Assembly (NCBI GenBank): GCA_963942565.1
Contig: OZ012686.1
Span: forward strand, 8,428,659 to 8,492,658
DNA from: Maea johnstoni
Lineage: Eukaryota > Annelida > Polychaeta > Spionida > Magelonidae
DNA length: 64,000 bases
Reading direction: 5' to 3'
Positions 37,349 through 47,352 of this stretch are shown here, in pieces. Position 1 is the first letter of the stretch. Each line of letters opens with the position of its first letter. The position numbers and the translations under genes are program-made. The notes below the pieces were generated by a model. It had not been told where the DNA came from. It was given only the letters and a program-made list of their open reading frames with translations, and searched no databases.

Positions 37349-37364
37349 TTAGTAATCACTGGGG

Positions 37365-37901
37365 AACAGTTAGCTTGCTGTGGCAGGCTTAGAGCTCTGT
37401 ACGTTATACTGGGTTGGCAGTGTGAAGACCATATGGTGCTTGATTTGTAAACATGTTCAGTGTGCCTCTGTTCATGAGTCAATTTAGGTCACATGTATTA
37501 ACTATATGGAGCCTTTATAGAGCTCAGATTGTTTTCTGGTAAAATTCTCAATACCCAAACCTTGAAGTGAATGTCACTGGGTTTCTGGACATGGTACACA
37601 CATTAGGGACTCCTAATTGTATGAGGAATTCATAGATATATCAGTTTGGTCCAAGATACTGAGCTGCTAACACACACACAAATACACGTAAGACTGCTGC
37701 TGATCTGTACAGGTGATATAGTGGATCCTAAATCCTTACGATAAAGCATGTAGCATTGTAAATTTCAAAATGTTGCCTATTGTGGGATAGAACAGTTTCA
37801 TAATGTAACGTATGCTCTTGTTGTTGCTGTTCTTGTCAATACATGCTATCCCCCATAACCATTACTTTGTGCAGTACTACTACTACTGCTACTACTACTA
37901 A
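37365..37901. other. Intergenic; ends in a CTA microsatellite
   Basis: No gene. The GCTGTTCTTGTCA block and a CTA tract at about 37820-37900 match the composite repeat at 30690 and directly adjoin the hAT-like element at 37902. Confidence 0.45.
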
Positions 37902-38021
37902 CAGGGCTCGACAATAAGGGTAGCCCGATAGCCCAGGGCTAGTTGTTGAGGCTCAGGGCTAGTAAAACTACACTGATATAGCCTGGAGGGGCTAGCCAAA
38001 TTTGCCAACTTTAATATAATC

Positions 38022-38435
38022 CTACCTCCTGTTCTTAAATCTTAGCAGACAATGACCAGGAAAGATAGTTGCTGGAACTATGTGAAGAGATTTTTTCTCA
38101 TCTGATCCATTTCTAGCAGGTACAACCGAAGCATTAGAAACACCTAATGCCGGAAGATCCATCATCTGGAACTCCATTAACTTCATCCAAAACTTGAAGT
38201 GAGCATTCACAAATTCATTTGGATTTATTAAATATCTCACTATTTTATCATATTTGTCATCAGTGACCAAAGGGGATCTCCCACTGGACAATAATTTTTC
38301 AATAAGAGCATCACAAATGTTCTTCTGGTCTGATGTGCCCATCTTGCAGAGTCTTTGGAGAATGAAACTGGTAGGCTGATTACACAATTTAAAGCCACCA
38401 GCATGAGAAGCCAGAATATGACATAATTTACTCAC
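38022..38435 (-). pseudogene. NOL4/KRBA2-like N-terminal domain fragment inside the hAT-like element
   Basis: 137 codons. YDKIVRYL, AHFKFWMK and MMDLPALGV, then VVPA, follow the order seen in the region shared by NOL4 and KRBA2-type proteins (a YDRIV...KFRFWV...LP...VP pattern), which are related to Ginger/GIN integrase-type genes. The family match is from memory and moderate. The last 30 or so residues look off-domain, so a splice site or break probably lies near 38110. No integrase core is present. The frame sits inside an hAT-like element, so it is either captured host-like sequence or part of an unrelated nested element. Confidence 0.4.
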
Positions 38436-39239
38436 CTACCAGTTTGGAATTAAAACATTTTTAGAAAAAATAGAGAAAGAAGCCACAGCATGGATTTGTT
38501 TGTTACACCTGCTACCTCCTCTAAATTAACTTAGCTCAGAACATCATATCACATATTCAGTTTTGTATAGCCTATTGAGACATTTATTTAACCTCTTTGA
38601 AAACATAAATTAAGACTAATCCATACCCATTTTATCTGTAACAAAGGCAAACTTGATAAATAAAAATATTTCATATGTTTGCATTTTTAACTTTCAGTGA
38701 ACTTTGAAGCCACACGCTTTAAATGCTCCTGATCTCCTTGACACCCAAATTTAAAATTAAATGGGAAATTTGAGTTGATAACTGGCAGTAGTTTGTTTTT
38801 AAAACAACACATCAGAAATATGTTGAGTAGTCCCAGGATCTCTTTACCACCAAACTGAAAATTGTTGTTAGAATTCAGTGATTACTGGCAGTTAAGCTTG
38901 TTGTTTTTACAAACATCACATCAGAAGAAAATAAGTGATACCACAACATTTCATGAGAATGAGAGGTACATCCCTCCATATTTATTTTAGGTACTAATAA
39001 TACAAAGAAATGGACTCATTTGTCAATTATTAAATTCATAAGGCATGTTTGAAGTGAGGAACCATTTTTGGGTGTATTGCCTTTATTTTGAGGCCAATGG
39101 ATATAAAATAAATCATGAATATGCATATTCTTCCTTTGTACAGAAAATCTATACTTTGTTGGAGGTATTATCTAAGATAAGTTCTCTAGAATAGTTTTGT
39201 TTTGGTTTTCACTAACCCCATGCTATTGTACCTTAAGTA

Positions 39240-39505
39240 GTTCAAGCTCTATCGGCAGATAGTCCTGGACCAATAACCGATATTGGTTATTGGTCTGGAC
39301 CGATAACCGATATGAACTAGTTAAAGATGCATCAGCAGATGGTCCTGGACCAATAACCGATCGGTTATTGGTCCAGGCCGATGGTCCAGGTCAGCAGGTT
39401 CTGAGCTATCGGTTATTGGTCCGACCATCAGCCGATGGTCAGACCATTAACCGATCGGTTATTGATCCAGGACCATAGGCCGATGGTCCAGATCGGCAGA
39501 TGGTC
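39240..39505. repeat. Palindromic array of ATAACCGATCGGTTAT-type motifs
   Basis: About 265 bases made almost wholly of TGGTCCTGGACCA, CCAATAACCGAT and its complement ATCGGTTATTGG, plus GCCGATGGTC. Both orientations alternate, so the tract can form several hairpins. It lies within the hAT-like element at 37902 and is absent from the short relative at 35146. Confidence 0.7.
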
Positions 39506-39759
39506 TCCAACATATACAGCCTGTTGTGTCATGATTCATGACTGCATGTGATCATCAGTCGGTCATAAGAAGTGATCAGTCCTGAAACTTTTGACGGATT
39601 CCAAACACTAGCTATTTTGGTGCACTCATGCAAACATACAACTTAAGTAGCAAAAATTCAAAACAAATTGAGCACTAGAAACATTTGGGCAGAGCTAGTA
39701 CATTTTCTGGCACCTAGCCCTGGTGGGCTAGTTAAAATTATGGTTGTTGTTAAACCCTG

Positions 39760-39762
39760 TCC

Positions 39763-39794
<32 letters not shown>

Positions 39795-39936
39795 TTATCA
39801 TTATTATTATTCCTTTCAATCTTATTGTTTTACTCTGGGGGTTTCCTAGAATTTGCAAAATGACAGTTATTTTGATGGGTTCCACAGTACGTGCCTTTCA
39901 CCTGAAGGGATAAGTCAGTGCCAGCTACTACTGCTG

Positions 39937-39986
<50 letters not shown>

Positions 39987-40060
39987 GCTACTACTACTGC
40001 TACTGTTGTTTTTATTATTATTATTATTGTTGTTTTTATTGTTGTTGATTTTGATTTAAG
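39760..40060. repeat. (CTA)n / (ATT)n microsatellite with conserved dispersed block
   Basis: A CTA tract, the ATTTTGATGGGTTCC ... GATAAGTCAGTGCCAGC block at 39874-39924, then a longer CTA tract and ATT/TTG tract. Same composite repeat as at 30690. Confidence 0.75.
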
Positions 40061-40204
40061 GAAAATATAATATTTGTAAATGTATTTGTTGACATTTGGA
40101 CGGTATTATAGAACACATGAGTTCGCATTTCAGATTCAGGAAAATTGCTGAATTTAACTGGTGGTGGCTAATTAACCCTGAAAAAATTGAAACCGTGGCA
40201 CATG

Positions 40205-40366
40205 GGTACTCATGTCATAAACATTATTTATTGCTATGATTTGGTGACATTTGCACATACACACAAAAGTGTGTTTGGGTACTCATGTCACAAACATGAT
40301 TTATTGCTATGATTTGTTGACATTAAGTGGAAATGACATTTGCACATACACACAGAAGTGTGTTTG
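40205..40366 (+). repeat. Two-copy direct tandem repeat
   Basis: Two copies of about 75-88 bases (40205-40278 and 40278-40366) share GGGTACTCATGTCA, TTATTGCTATGATTTG and GACATTTGCACATACACACA. The second copy has a short insertion. Function is unknown. Confidence 0.65.
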
Positions 40367-40720
40367 TTCAAGTTGATCATTCCTATGCATATGTATGTAT
40401 ATGCTTTCTTCTTAAAAAAATGTTTATAGAGTAGGAATGATTGAAATAAATTATTATAAGCCATTTTGATTGGTTTTGAATAAATTTAATGATGCAAATA
40501 TATTTTTTGACTTTGACTGTTCTATTTGATCATTGCTATGTATATGTATGTATGTATCATGTAATGCATGACTGTATCTAGGTATAATTTTCATCAGAAA
40601 ATGGTTAACCCCTTACCACCTAAAATATGTTTAGGGTTCTTATATTAACCCTTTCATGACCAGAGCACTTTAGTTACATGACCAGGGCACTTTAGTTAAC
40701 CTACTACCTCACAACCCTCT
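40367..40720. other. Intergenic, no gene seen
   Basis: AT-rich; short repeats of ATGACCAGRGCACTTTAGTTA near 40660-40700. No coding signal. Confidence 0.35.
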
Positions 40721-41476
40721 TAGCCTAGCTTTGAATATTACAGGTGAAGAATTGAATACTGTCATTAAGAGTGACCTTTGCCACCGCAAAGCTGTACTGA
40801 AATTTTCTTTGCACAGGACACAGATGCAGCATCCACCTTATTTCAGAGTGGGGAGGAGACTTCAGGCCAGAATTTGAGGTTTGAGAAGTCTGTTCAGTTG
40901 CCCAGTCCTGGCACTCACAGCAACATCAACAGAGAAAGTAAGGAATGATATCCAAAAGACCTTATATCTGTGTGAAGATGATACAGAGGTTGTTCTCCAT
41001 CTCCCAGGCAGGCCAAACATCTTCATTAAAATAAAGGGAAAAAAAAGGGTTGTGACATGGAAGAATCCTTTCAGTACGTTATTCAACATAAGGAAAGAAA
41101 ATGTGAATTTAAAAGATCATCATTTACTGTAGGAGTGTGGACATGGTGGCAAATGTGCTTTCAACTATAAAGAACCAATTAAGAATTGACTGCTAAGCAG
41201 GACAGGAGAAAAGCGTCACTAATTTGCTCATCAAAATGTTTCACCAATCCACCCATGAGGATTCAAAAGGGAAGAATTATCCATGATTTTGGTGAAAGAG
41301 GAAGCACACTACATTGCCTTGTTGCCACTGTTGCATTGGGAATGGGTGTTCAAATCCCAGATGTAAACATGGTCATTCACTTTGGCTCTCCACTTTCTGT
41401 TATTAACTTCTAGTAGAGAAAGGAGATGTGCATGCGATGGAAGATCAGGAAATGCTGTCAAGCTTTACACTTAACG
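40721..41476 (+). pseudogene. RecQ-type helicase fragment, tandem copy 1
   Basis: Decayed, intron-free coding remnant. It reads PVLALTATSTEKVRNDIQKT (helicase motif III region, 40899 onward), then a linker, then IYCRSVDMVANVLS, the motif IV region where IIFCRT is usual. HQSTHEDSKG and LVATVALGMGVQIPDVNMVI (motif V) and HFGSPLSVINF follow, then CACDGRSGNAVKLYT, a damaged motif VI (GRCGRDGR expected). Several frame changes and stops break it. Motifs I and II (Walker A, DEXH) are not in the unit. The unit repeats at about 0.75-kb spacing. RecQ-type helicases unwind DNA 3' to 5'; this remnant cannot be active. Confidence 0.75.
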
Positions 41477-42205
41477 TAGCCTAGCTTTGAAAATTACAGG
41501 TGAAGAATTGAATACTGTCATTAAGAGTGAAATTTGCTACCACAACGCTGTACTGAAATTGTCTTTGCACAGGACATAGATGCAGCATCCACCTTATTTC
41601 AGAGTGGGGAGGAGACTTCAGGTCAGAATTTAAGGTCTAAGAAGTCTGTTCAGTTGCCCAGTTTTGGCACTCACAGTAACATCAACAGAGAACGTAAGGA
41701 ATGATATCCAAAAGACCTTATACCTGTGTGAAGATGATACAGAGGTTGTTCTCCATCTCCCAGGCAGGCCAAACATTTTCATTGAAATAAAGGAAAAAGA
41801 GGGTTGTGACATGGAAGAATCCTTTCAGTATGTAATACAACATAAGGAAAGAAAATGTGAATTTAAAAAATCATCATTTACTGTAGGAGTGTGGACATGG
41901 TGGCAAATAAAGAATTGATTGCTTAAAGCAGGATAGGAGAAAAGCGTCACTAATTTGCTCATCAAAATGTTTCACCAATCCACCCATGAGGATTCAAAAG
42001 GGAATTATCCATGATTTTTGTGAAAGAGGAAGCACACTACATTGCCTTGTTGCCACAGTTGAATTGGGAATTGGTGTTCCAATCCCAGATGTAAACATGG
42101 TCATTCACTTTGGCTCTCCAACTTCTGTTATTAACTACTAGCAAGAGGAAGGAGATGTGCATGCGAAGGAAGATCAGGAAATGCTGTCAAGCTTTACACT
42201 TAACG
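41477..42205 (+). pseudogene. RecQ-type helicase fragment, tandem copy 2
   Basis: Same content as copy 1 at 729-base length, clearly diverged. ALTVTSTENVRNDIQKTLYL replaces the motif III region, and the linker is shorter because the CAFNYKEPI part is deleted near 41907. The motif V region reads as ELGIGVPIPDVNMVIHFGS-like. It is broken by frame changes. The copies arose by tandem duplication, since both begin TAGCCTAGCTTTGAA..TTACAGGTGAAG. Confidence 0.7.
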
Positions 42206-42660
42206 TAGCCTAGCTTTGAAAATTACAGGTGAAGAATTGAATATTGTCATTAAGAGTGACACTTGCTACCGCAAAGCTGTACTGAAATATTTTTGCACTG
42301 GACACAGATGCAGCATCCACCTTCTTTTAGAGTGGGGGAGGAGACTTCAGGCCAGAATTTGAGGTTTGAGAAGTCTCTTAAAAGAGGATTAGCACGCTAC
42401 ATTACCTTGTTGCTTCAACTATTGGCTAAACAGGAGGCTGCAGTCTATTTGATTAGCATGGGCTTAGATGAATACAACATGGATTGGTTGCCACGGACCA
42501 ATTACCATAGGACCCATTATGAAGCCCTGGATTCATACACCTAATCTAGTCTCAGTGTGATGTCACTGGAAGACAAAGACCGATCCACCCATGAGGATTC
42601 AAAAGGAGAGAATTCTCCATGATCTTTGTGAAAGAGGAAGCACACTACGTTGCCTTGTTG
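42206..42660 (+). pseudogene. RecQ-type helicase fragment, partial copy 3 and a rearranged piece
   Basis: The start matches the previous two units to about 42376 (…GGTTTGAGAAGTCT), then the sequence departs. At 42582-42660 a separate piece of the same family (CCACCCATGAGGATTCAAAA, then GAAAGAGGAAGCACACTACG) reappears. This is a rearranged, dead copy. Confidence 0.55.
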
Positions 42661-42990
42661 AATAATGTTATCAACTAAGCACTTTCGGTGTTTAGATTCA
42701 ACACCCTCATCTCTGTATTTCCTGACAATAAGTCTGGTACATGCACAATCTGTATAGTAGAGCCAGTCACATGCAGTGCTGTAGTGCTTAGTAGATGACA
42801 GGAAATGGGTCATGTGACTACAAAATGGATGCCCCCATGGATTTGGCCAGGAAGCCTTAGCTTCAAAGAAATTTTGCAATTTCCTCTTCAACAGGTACTG
42901 GGAATAGATTTGTGAGTTGGACAAATGACATATACCATATAGCACTGCACCTTTAGCCCAAGTTATCCCAATGGTGCATTTGCCCTTTAA
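42661..42990 (-). mobile_element. Possible one-ended TTAA-type element
   Basis: At 42973-42990 the sequence GGTGCATTTGCCCTTTAA matches the right end of the TTAA-flanked fold-back element at 55173-55660. Only this one end is recognised; the other boundary is a guess. A minus-strand open stretch of 173 codons (42541-43062) runs through it and is not a recognised protein. Confidence 0.3.
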
Positions 42991-43048
42991 ATCAGTATTA
43001 TGCAAATGATATACATTGTACAGGCCAGATTCTTTATCAAGTGTATTG

Positions 43049-43480
43049 CTGCAGATGTACAAGATGGTGTATACCAGGAACTGAAAGACGTCAAGTTCTT
43101 TTCTGTGCTAAATGATGGCAGCACTGACATTAGGTCAATTGAAGAGGAGATGATTATTGTTAGATAAATCAAGAACTTTGAGTCCAAGTTGGCTTTTTTG
43201 GCACTCAAATCTTGAACTAGCCATCAAAGATGCGTCTAAACAGGTTGAATATATTACCAACATCAACACATTTCTTCAGGAACTTTACAACTGGGCGGGA
43301 CTTCAAGAGAGTGGCCGTGCAATGCAAATCCAAATTGATCAAGCCAGTAAACATCATGGGCACAAGATGGGTAACCCATCGTTAAAAGGGCTTTGCAAGG
43401 TGTGGATAGAAATTGGCCTGCTCTAGTTGAACATTTAACACAACTTAATGTAGGTGGAGGAAATATGGGAGCCATTTGGA
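43049..43480 (+). pseudogene. ZNF862-like / hAT-derived protein fragment, decayed
   Basis: Plus-strand pieces read LKDVKFFSVLNDGSTDIRSI (compare FFS-L-DGSTDIS in ZNF862/DUF4371-type proteins). NINTFLQELYNW follows, then PVNIMGTRWVTHR, and, after a frame change, ALQGVDRNWPALVEHLTQL. This is the order in those hAT-derived proteins, but with internal stops and at least two frame changes. About 0.43 kb of a gene usually over 1.5 kb remains. It is a plain DNA-transposon-derived remnant and not an active gene. Confidence 0.65.
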
Positions 43481-43756
43481 ATTTCGTCACATTTATGCCA
43501 TGATGTGGCTTATACATGACTAGTAGGAGAGTCATCGAGTCCCATACCATCGATGAACCGACATTATGTTCGGACCGATATCAAATCTGTCAACACTATC
43601 AGATCGATATGCACGACACCACCTTTTGGCGAGAAGGAGAACTAAGCACATTTAGCGTGTGTGCGATGCCGGGCCATGCTCCACATGACTTGGAGCGTAT
43701 CAATGTATATTGTTCTCACATTTTCTATACATCTGATAAGATATTCTTGTTGCTTG
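43481..43756. other. Non-genic spacer, unrecognised open stretch
   Basis: An 87-codon plus-strand frame begins at 43516 and runs into the hairpin at 43757. It has no recognisable domain, and its end lies in repeat sequence, so it is not called as a gene. Confidence 0.3.
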
Positions 43757-43863
43757 TGGCCCAGCAACTGTGTAAATAATGTAATCTCAAGTATCGCTTC
43801 CTCGTAAAAGAGGCTTGAGGCTTGACACTTGTGACTACATTATTTACACAGCTGCTGGGGCCA
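43757..43863. repeat. Hairpin with CAGCAACTGTGTA stem arms, copy 1
   Basis: The arms TGGCCCAGCAACTGTGTA and TACACAGCTGCTGGGGCCA are near-perfect complements. Pairing continues through AATAATGTA / TACATTATT, and the inner part contains GAGGCTTGAGGC. Total 107 bases. It may be a small MITE or a transcribed hairpin; the sequence alone cannot tell. Confidence 0.6.
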
Positions 43864-43945
43864 GACGTAACAAGACCATTCTATTGGATGTATTGAAAAT
43901 GTTAATGTTATAGATATTCATTGCCCCAAGAGTTCTATTTACGCA

Positions 43946-44060
43946 TGGCCCCAGCATCTGTGTAGAAAAAAAGATACATTCTTGCAGGGGATGTCTCGAG
44001 GATGTCTCGTGCGTAGTTGACACCTGTGATAACAGTATATTCATACAGTTGCTGGAGCCA
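43946..44060. repeat. Hairpin with CAGCAACTGTGTA stem arms, diverged copy 2
   Basis: Arms GGCCCCAGCATCTGTGTA and CATACAGTTGCTGGAGCCA pair with several mismatches. The loop contains GATGTCTCGAGGATGTCTCG. It is related to the hairpin at 43757. A third left arm (CCCAGCAACTGTGTAGAAAA) lies at 44147 without an evident partner. Confidence 0.5.
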
Positions 44061-44162
44061 TGAGCAAATGACACTATTCTATCAGATGGATAGAATACAT
44101 CAAAAATAATAAATGGTCATACGTTCTGAGTTGTCTTTGGAATAGACCCAGCAACTGTGTAG

Positions 44163-45106
44163 AAAAAAAATTATTCATTGACCTGATCTCTCACATGCTA
44201 AGCTTAAATGCACAGGTGCAGCTTCTCTTGTAGTAGTAGAATTAGTGTAGTTTTATTGGTAGATTCTGAATATATGTAGTGTCCTAGTGACACTGATATG
44301 ACAGTTGTGGACTGTAATTTGAAATAAAACTTTGGGTTGTTCCGTTCTTGTTGAAGTGTGAGCTTTATGCTAAATCTCACCTGGAGAAGGTGAAAATATT
44401 TACAGGTCCTTTAGATTTGATAGAGACATGAGATGTTCAACAAGCAGTTAGGCACTTCTCTGCTCTATGTAATTGAATGTTTCTTGAAGATATCAATTTT
44501 CATTGTTTGCACGTTGCACAAGTTTGCAGTTTAATACTGTGAAATAAAGTCTTGTTGATGTTGATCTTGTTAATCCCCCAGGCCATGATTATCATCCCCA
44601 ATTCCCCATCAGAGCAGCTTGTCTGGGAACACATCATTGTCATAAAAATGGTTTTGGACAAGACTTTCATCATACTGATTTTGTCAAACCATGAACTTTT
44701 ATTAAAAACAACTAAAAGCTAGTAAAATAAGGTACTAAAATGTGCATGCTACGCTATAGATTATGTTCCAAGTCCGACCACCACCAAGGGGGACGTACTG
44801 CTCATGGGTGGTCATATGTTAGTTAGTGGTGGGGACCGGGAACCAGGGATCAAAGGTAAACTAAAGGTGAGCAGGACAGGACAGACAGCTAGACTACAGG
44901 TAAGCAGTGCAGGACAGACAGCTACCTACAAAGACAAAAAAAGCTGAGGCAATTTCAATTGAGGGAAAAGTAGGCAAATATACAAAGCAGATACGGCTAT
45001 AAGAAAACATAGTTTAAGGTAAAGAATCGAATCGAAATAAACAGAATCGAAAAAAAATATTGTCAATAATCGAATCGAAAAAAATTGGATGTCAATGACA
45101 GTCCTA
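44163..45106. other. Intergenic, no gene seen
   Basis: AT-rich. Two AATAAA-like signals occur near 44323 and 44544. A short repeat AGGACAGACAGCTA occurs twice at about 44877-44925. A piece with AATCGAATCGAAAAAA at about 45022-45090 ends GATGTCAATGACAGTCCTA and resembles one end of the hAT-like MITE at 30218. Confidence 0.4.
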
Positions 45107-45285
45107 ATGACTAGCCAGTTGTAAGTAGTGGAGGAAACCGGAGTACCCAGCCAAAACCAGCACCTAACCCCAAGTCACTGGCAACTTTCTCAAATGCCCA
45201 GGCCGGGATTCGAACCTGGACAGTGGTGAGAGACAGCCTGCAGTCAGTGGCGGTGCCTTAAACCACACGGCCATCAGAGCAGGCC
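45107..45285 (-). repeat. tRNA-derived SINE (common family), 3'-truncated
   Basis: Reverse-oriented copy of the SINE complete at 37115. The head is at 45285 (GGCCTGCTCTGATGGCCGTG on the minus strand), with a B box GGTTCGAATCCCGG and the conserved core. The A-rich tail is missing. Confidence 0.8.
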
Positions 45286-46460
45286 GGAAAGGCTTGCTGA
45301 ATACACTTAGATCACTCAGATCTGTGTTATTTTCAAATATCCTGATGCTCGTTTTGAGGCCTGTTCCTCACTGAGTGGCATTTTTCAGAAAAACAGCACT
45401 TCAGTAGCAATGGTGTACCCAATGATGCATCAGACAAACAATACATTGGCCTCAACTGAGGTCCCCCAAAAGGTCCAAAAAATATTTTGATGCTCATATC
45501 GACAATGACCTCCAGTACAGGACCTTTCAGCTATAAGTGGGCACAAGTAAAAAATGTAAAAAATGCACATAGTTAAGGATGGCAAGAAGATTTTCCAAAC
45601 CTCAGTAGAAGGCATTTATGCAAGATTGCTACAATTTGGCCCCGTCTTCTGAAAAATTCCAGAACTTACAGGCAACAGAAATCCCAAAAAAGAGGAAGCA
45701 CCATGAGCAGATTTAATAGAAATCAACATGGAAACACTCCTGCTGGAAGTGTTCTTGTTTAAGGCCTCCAAACAGATTGAAATAGGTTATGACGTGGACA
45801 AGGAAGGATAAAGATCATATGCAGACATCTTGAGGACATTGGGACCATAAGTCTTAAACTAAAAAGTGGACTTAGTGGCCCTTTTCCTTCTGCCTTAGAA
45901 ACTTGGTGATACGACGCTCAACATAAAACAGGCTAACTGCAGAAGGCATCAATGGGGGAGAAATCAGCATTATAAGCATCCTCCACACATATAGACGTCT
46001 AATATATTGGACAATGGTTAAGTGAACATGGTCTAGTTCCTTACCGTTTTGTACTGCAATGTCAATTCTCCTGATTGAACTCCCTGTTACCCTCCAACTT
46101 CAATCGGTTGAAGACACTGATAAGCAACATAGCCTTAGGAAAACAGGTACAGTTTATAAGTAACGCTCTGAATTGACCAGGGCTCCTTAAGTAGCGCTAC
46201 AACCTATCACTGGTACAGACATAGTTACAGTACATCTGATGTGGTCTAGTTGTCTATTATACCTAGGCCTGGAAAACACACTATGTACAGTGAGAAGCTG
46301 TTTCTGTGGCTTTAAAGTGGTCCCGGTTCCCAGCACGGAGCCGGGACCAAATCCAGAATGAGGCTCCTGAGCCGCGACCAAATCCAGGCTCAGCAACCAC
46401 TAGAAAATATGATTTTTGTGTCATTTTCACAGAGTTGTTTGAATTTTGTTATCACTCAAA
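45286..46460. other. Intergenic, no gene seen
   Basis: No recognised coding region. Short open stretches near 45430-45615 and 46187-46396 lack protein-like features. Confidence 0.4.
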
Positions 46461-46640
46461 CTCGCTATAATAGCCATTAAGACCCGCCACTGAGCATTGG
46501 TGCAGATTTATAGCCTCGCCGTGGGTGTTTGTTGCAAAGCTTCGGCCTAGGCGGCCTCAGCTTTTGCAACAAACACCTACGTCGCGGCTATAAATCTGCA
46601 CAAAGGCTCAGCGCCGGATCTTAATCCCTATAACAGGGAG
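46461..46640. mobile_element. Short palindromic MITE
   Basis: The arms of about 80-90 bases are inverted copies. The outer part pairs near ATTAAGAYCC.GC.CTGAGC, the middle GTGCAGATTTATAGCC / GGCTATAAATCTGCAC, and the inner GTGTTTGTTGCAAA / TTTTGCAACAAACAC. The loop is about 20 bases. There is no coding capacity, and the target duplication is not clear. Confidence 0.6.
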
Positions 46641-47108
46641 CTTTTGAAGGCTTCAAGTGATTCCCGTTGAAATGAACCAGCAGACCAGGTTGCTTTTAAA
46701 AGAACCTTAGAGTCCTTTGTTCTATAGGAACAACTCTTGCAATGTTGTTGTTGATATTTTTGAATTTAACAGAGAATTTGGTAATTCCAAAGAATTGTCT
46801 TTTGATTTTCAAATGAAAAAAGCAGGTTTCCCAAAAAACTTATAAGTGCCTAAATGCTAGACGCTGTGAAAGACAGTACAATTTTATTTTCAATAATCAC
46901 ATTTTAATTATAATGAGATTGGCAGCTTTAGTAAGTGGAAGTCACCCATGGCATAGGAGAAAAGAAGACAAAATGTTCTGGGATACATCTTTATTTACAG
47001 ATTCTGTATTTTCATGAATATTGATCACACTTCTTTTGAGAATATGATACATATTTGTTATCAAAACAATGCATTTTCACCCTCTATAACCTCAAATTTA
47101 TTCAACCC
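46641..47108. other. Intergenic, no gene seen
   Basis: AT-rich sequence with no repeats or coding signal recognised. Confidence 0.35.
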
Positions 47109-47121
47109 TGATAAATTTCTT

Positions 47122-47339
47122 AGATTTGGAATTTTGAATATCGTTTTTCGTCACTTCTGCCATATTGCAGCTAATTCGTGACTGCCAGTTGGGACTAGTG
47201 GAGAAAACCGCAGTACCTGGCAAAAACCACCGCCTAACCCCTTGTCACTGGCAACTTTCTCACAAGCCCTGGTCAGGATTTGAACCTGGATAGTGATGAG
47301 AGTCAGTTCAGTGGCAACCCCTTAGACGACACAACGACA
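47122..47339 (-). repeat. Full-length diverged SINE with 13-base target duplication
   Basis: Reverse-oriented copy of the common SINE family. The tail (AATTTTGAATATCGTTTTTC as read on the plus strand) is at the low-coordinate end and the decayed head at the high end. Exact TGATAAATTTCTT flanks lie at 47109-47121 and 47340-47352. Confidence 0.85.
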
Positions 47340-47352
47340 TGATAAATTTCTT

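Larger units (their letters stand above)
37902..39759. mobile_element. hAT-like element, long form with internal ORF and palindromic array
   Basis: The ends CAGGGCTCGACAATA and TTGTTAAACCCTG are inverted repeats. The left about 170 and right about 220 bases match the short element at 35146. Between them lie a 137-codon minus-strand frame (38022-38435), AT-rich sequence, and a palindromic array (39240-39505). It inserted within a CTA tract, so the target duplication cannot be defined. It lacks a recognisable hAT transposase. Confidence 0.6.

Noticed and set aside
42541-43062. 173-codon minus-strand frame
   Set aside because: Contains the TTAA-element end and reverse RecQ sequence; no known protein. 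Kept only as a note.
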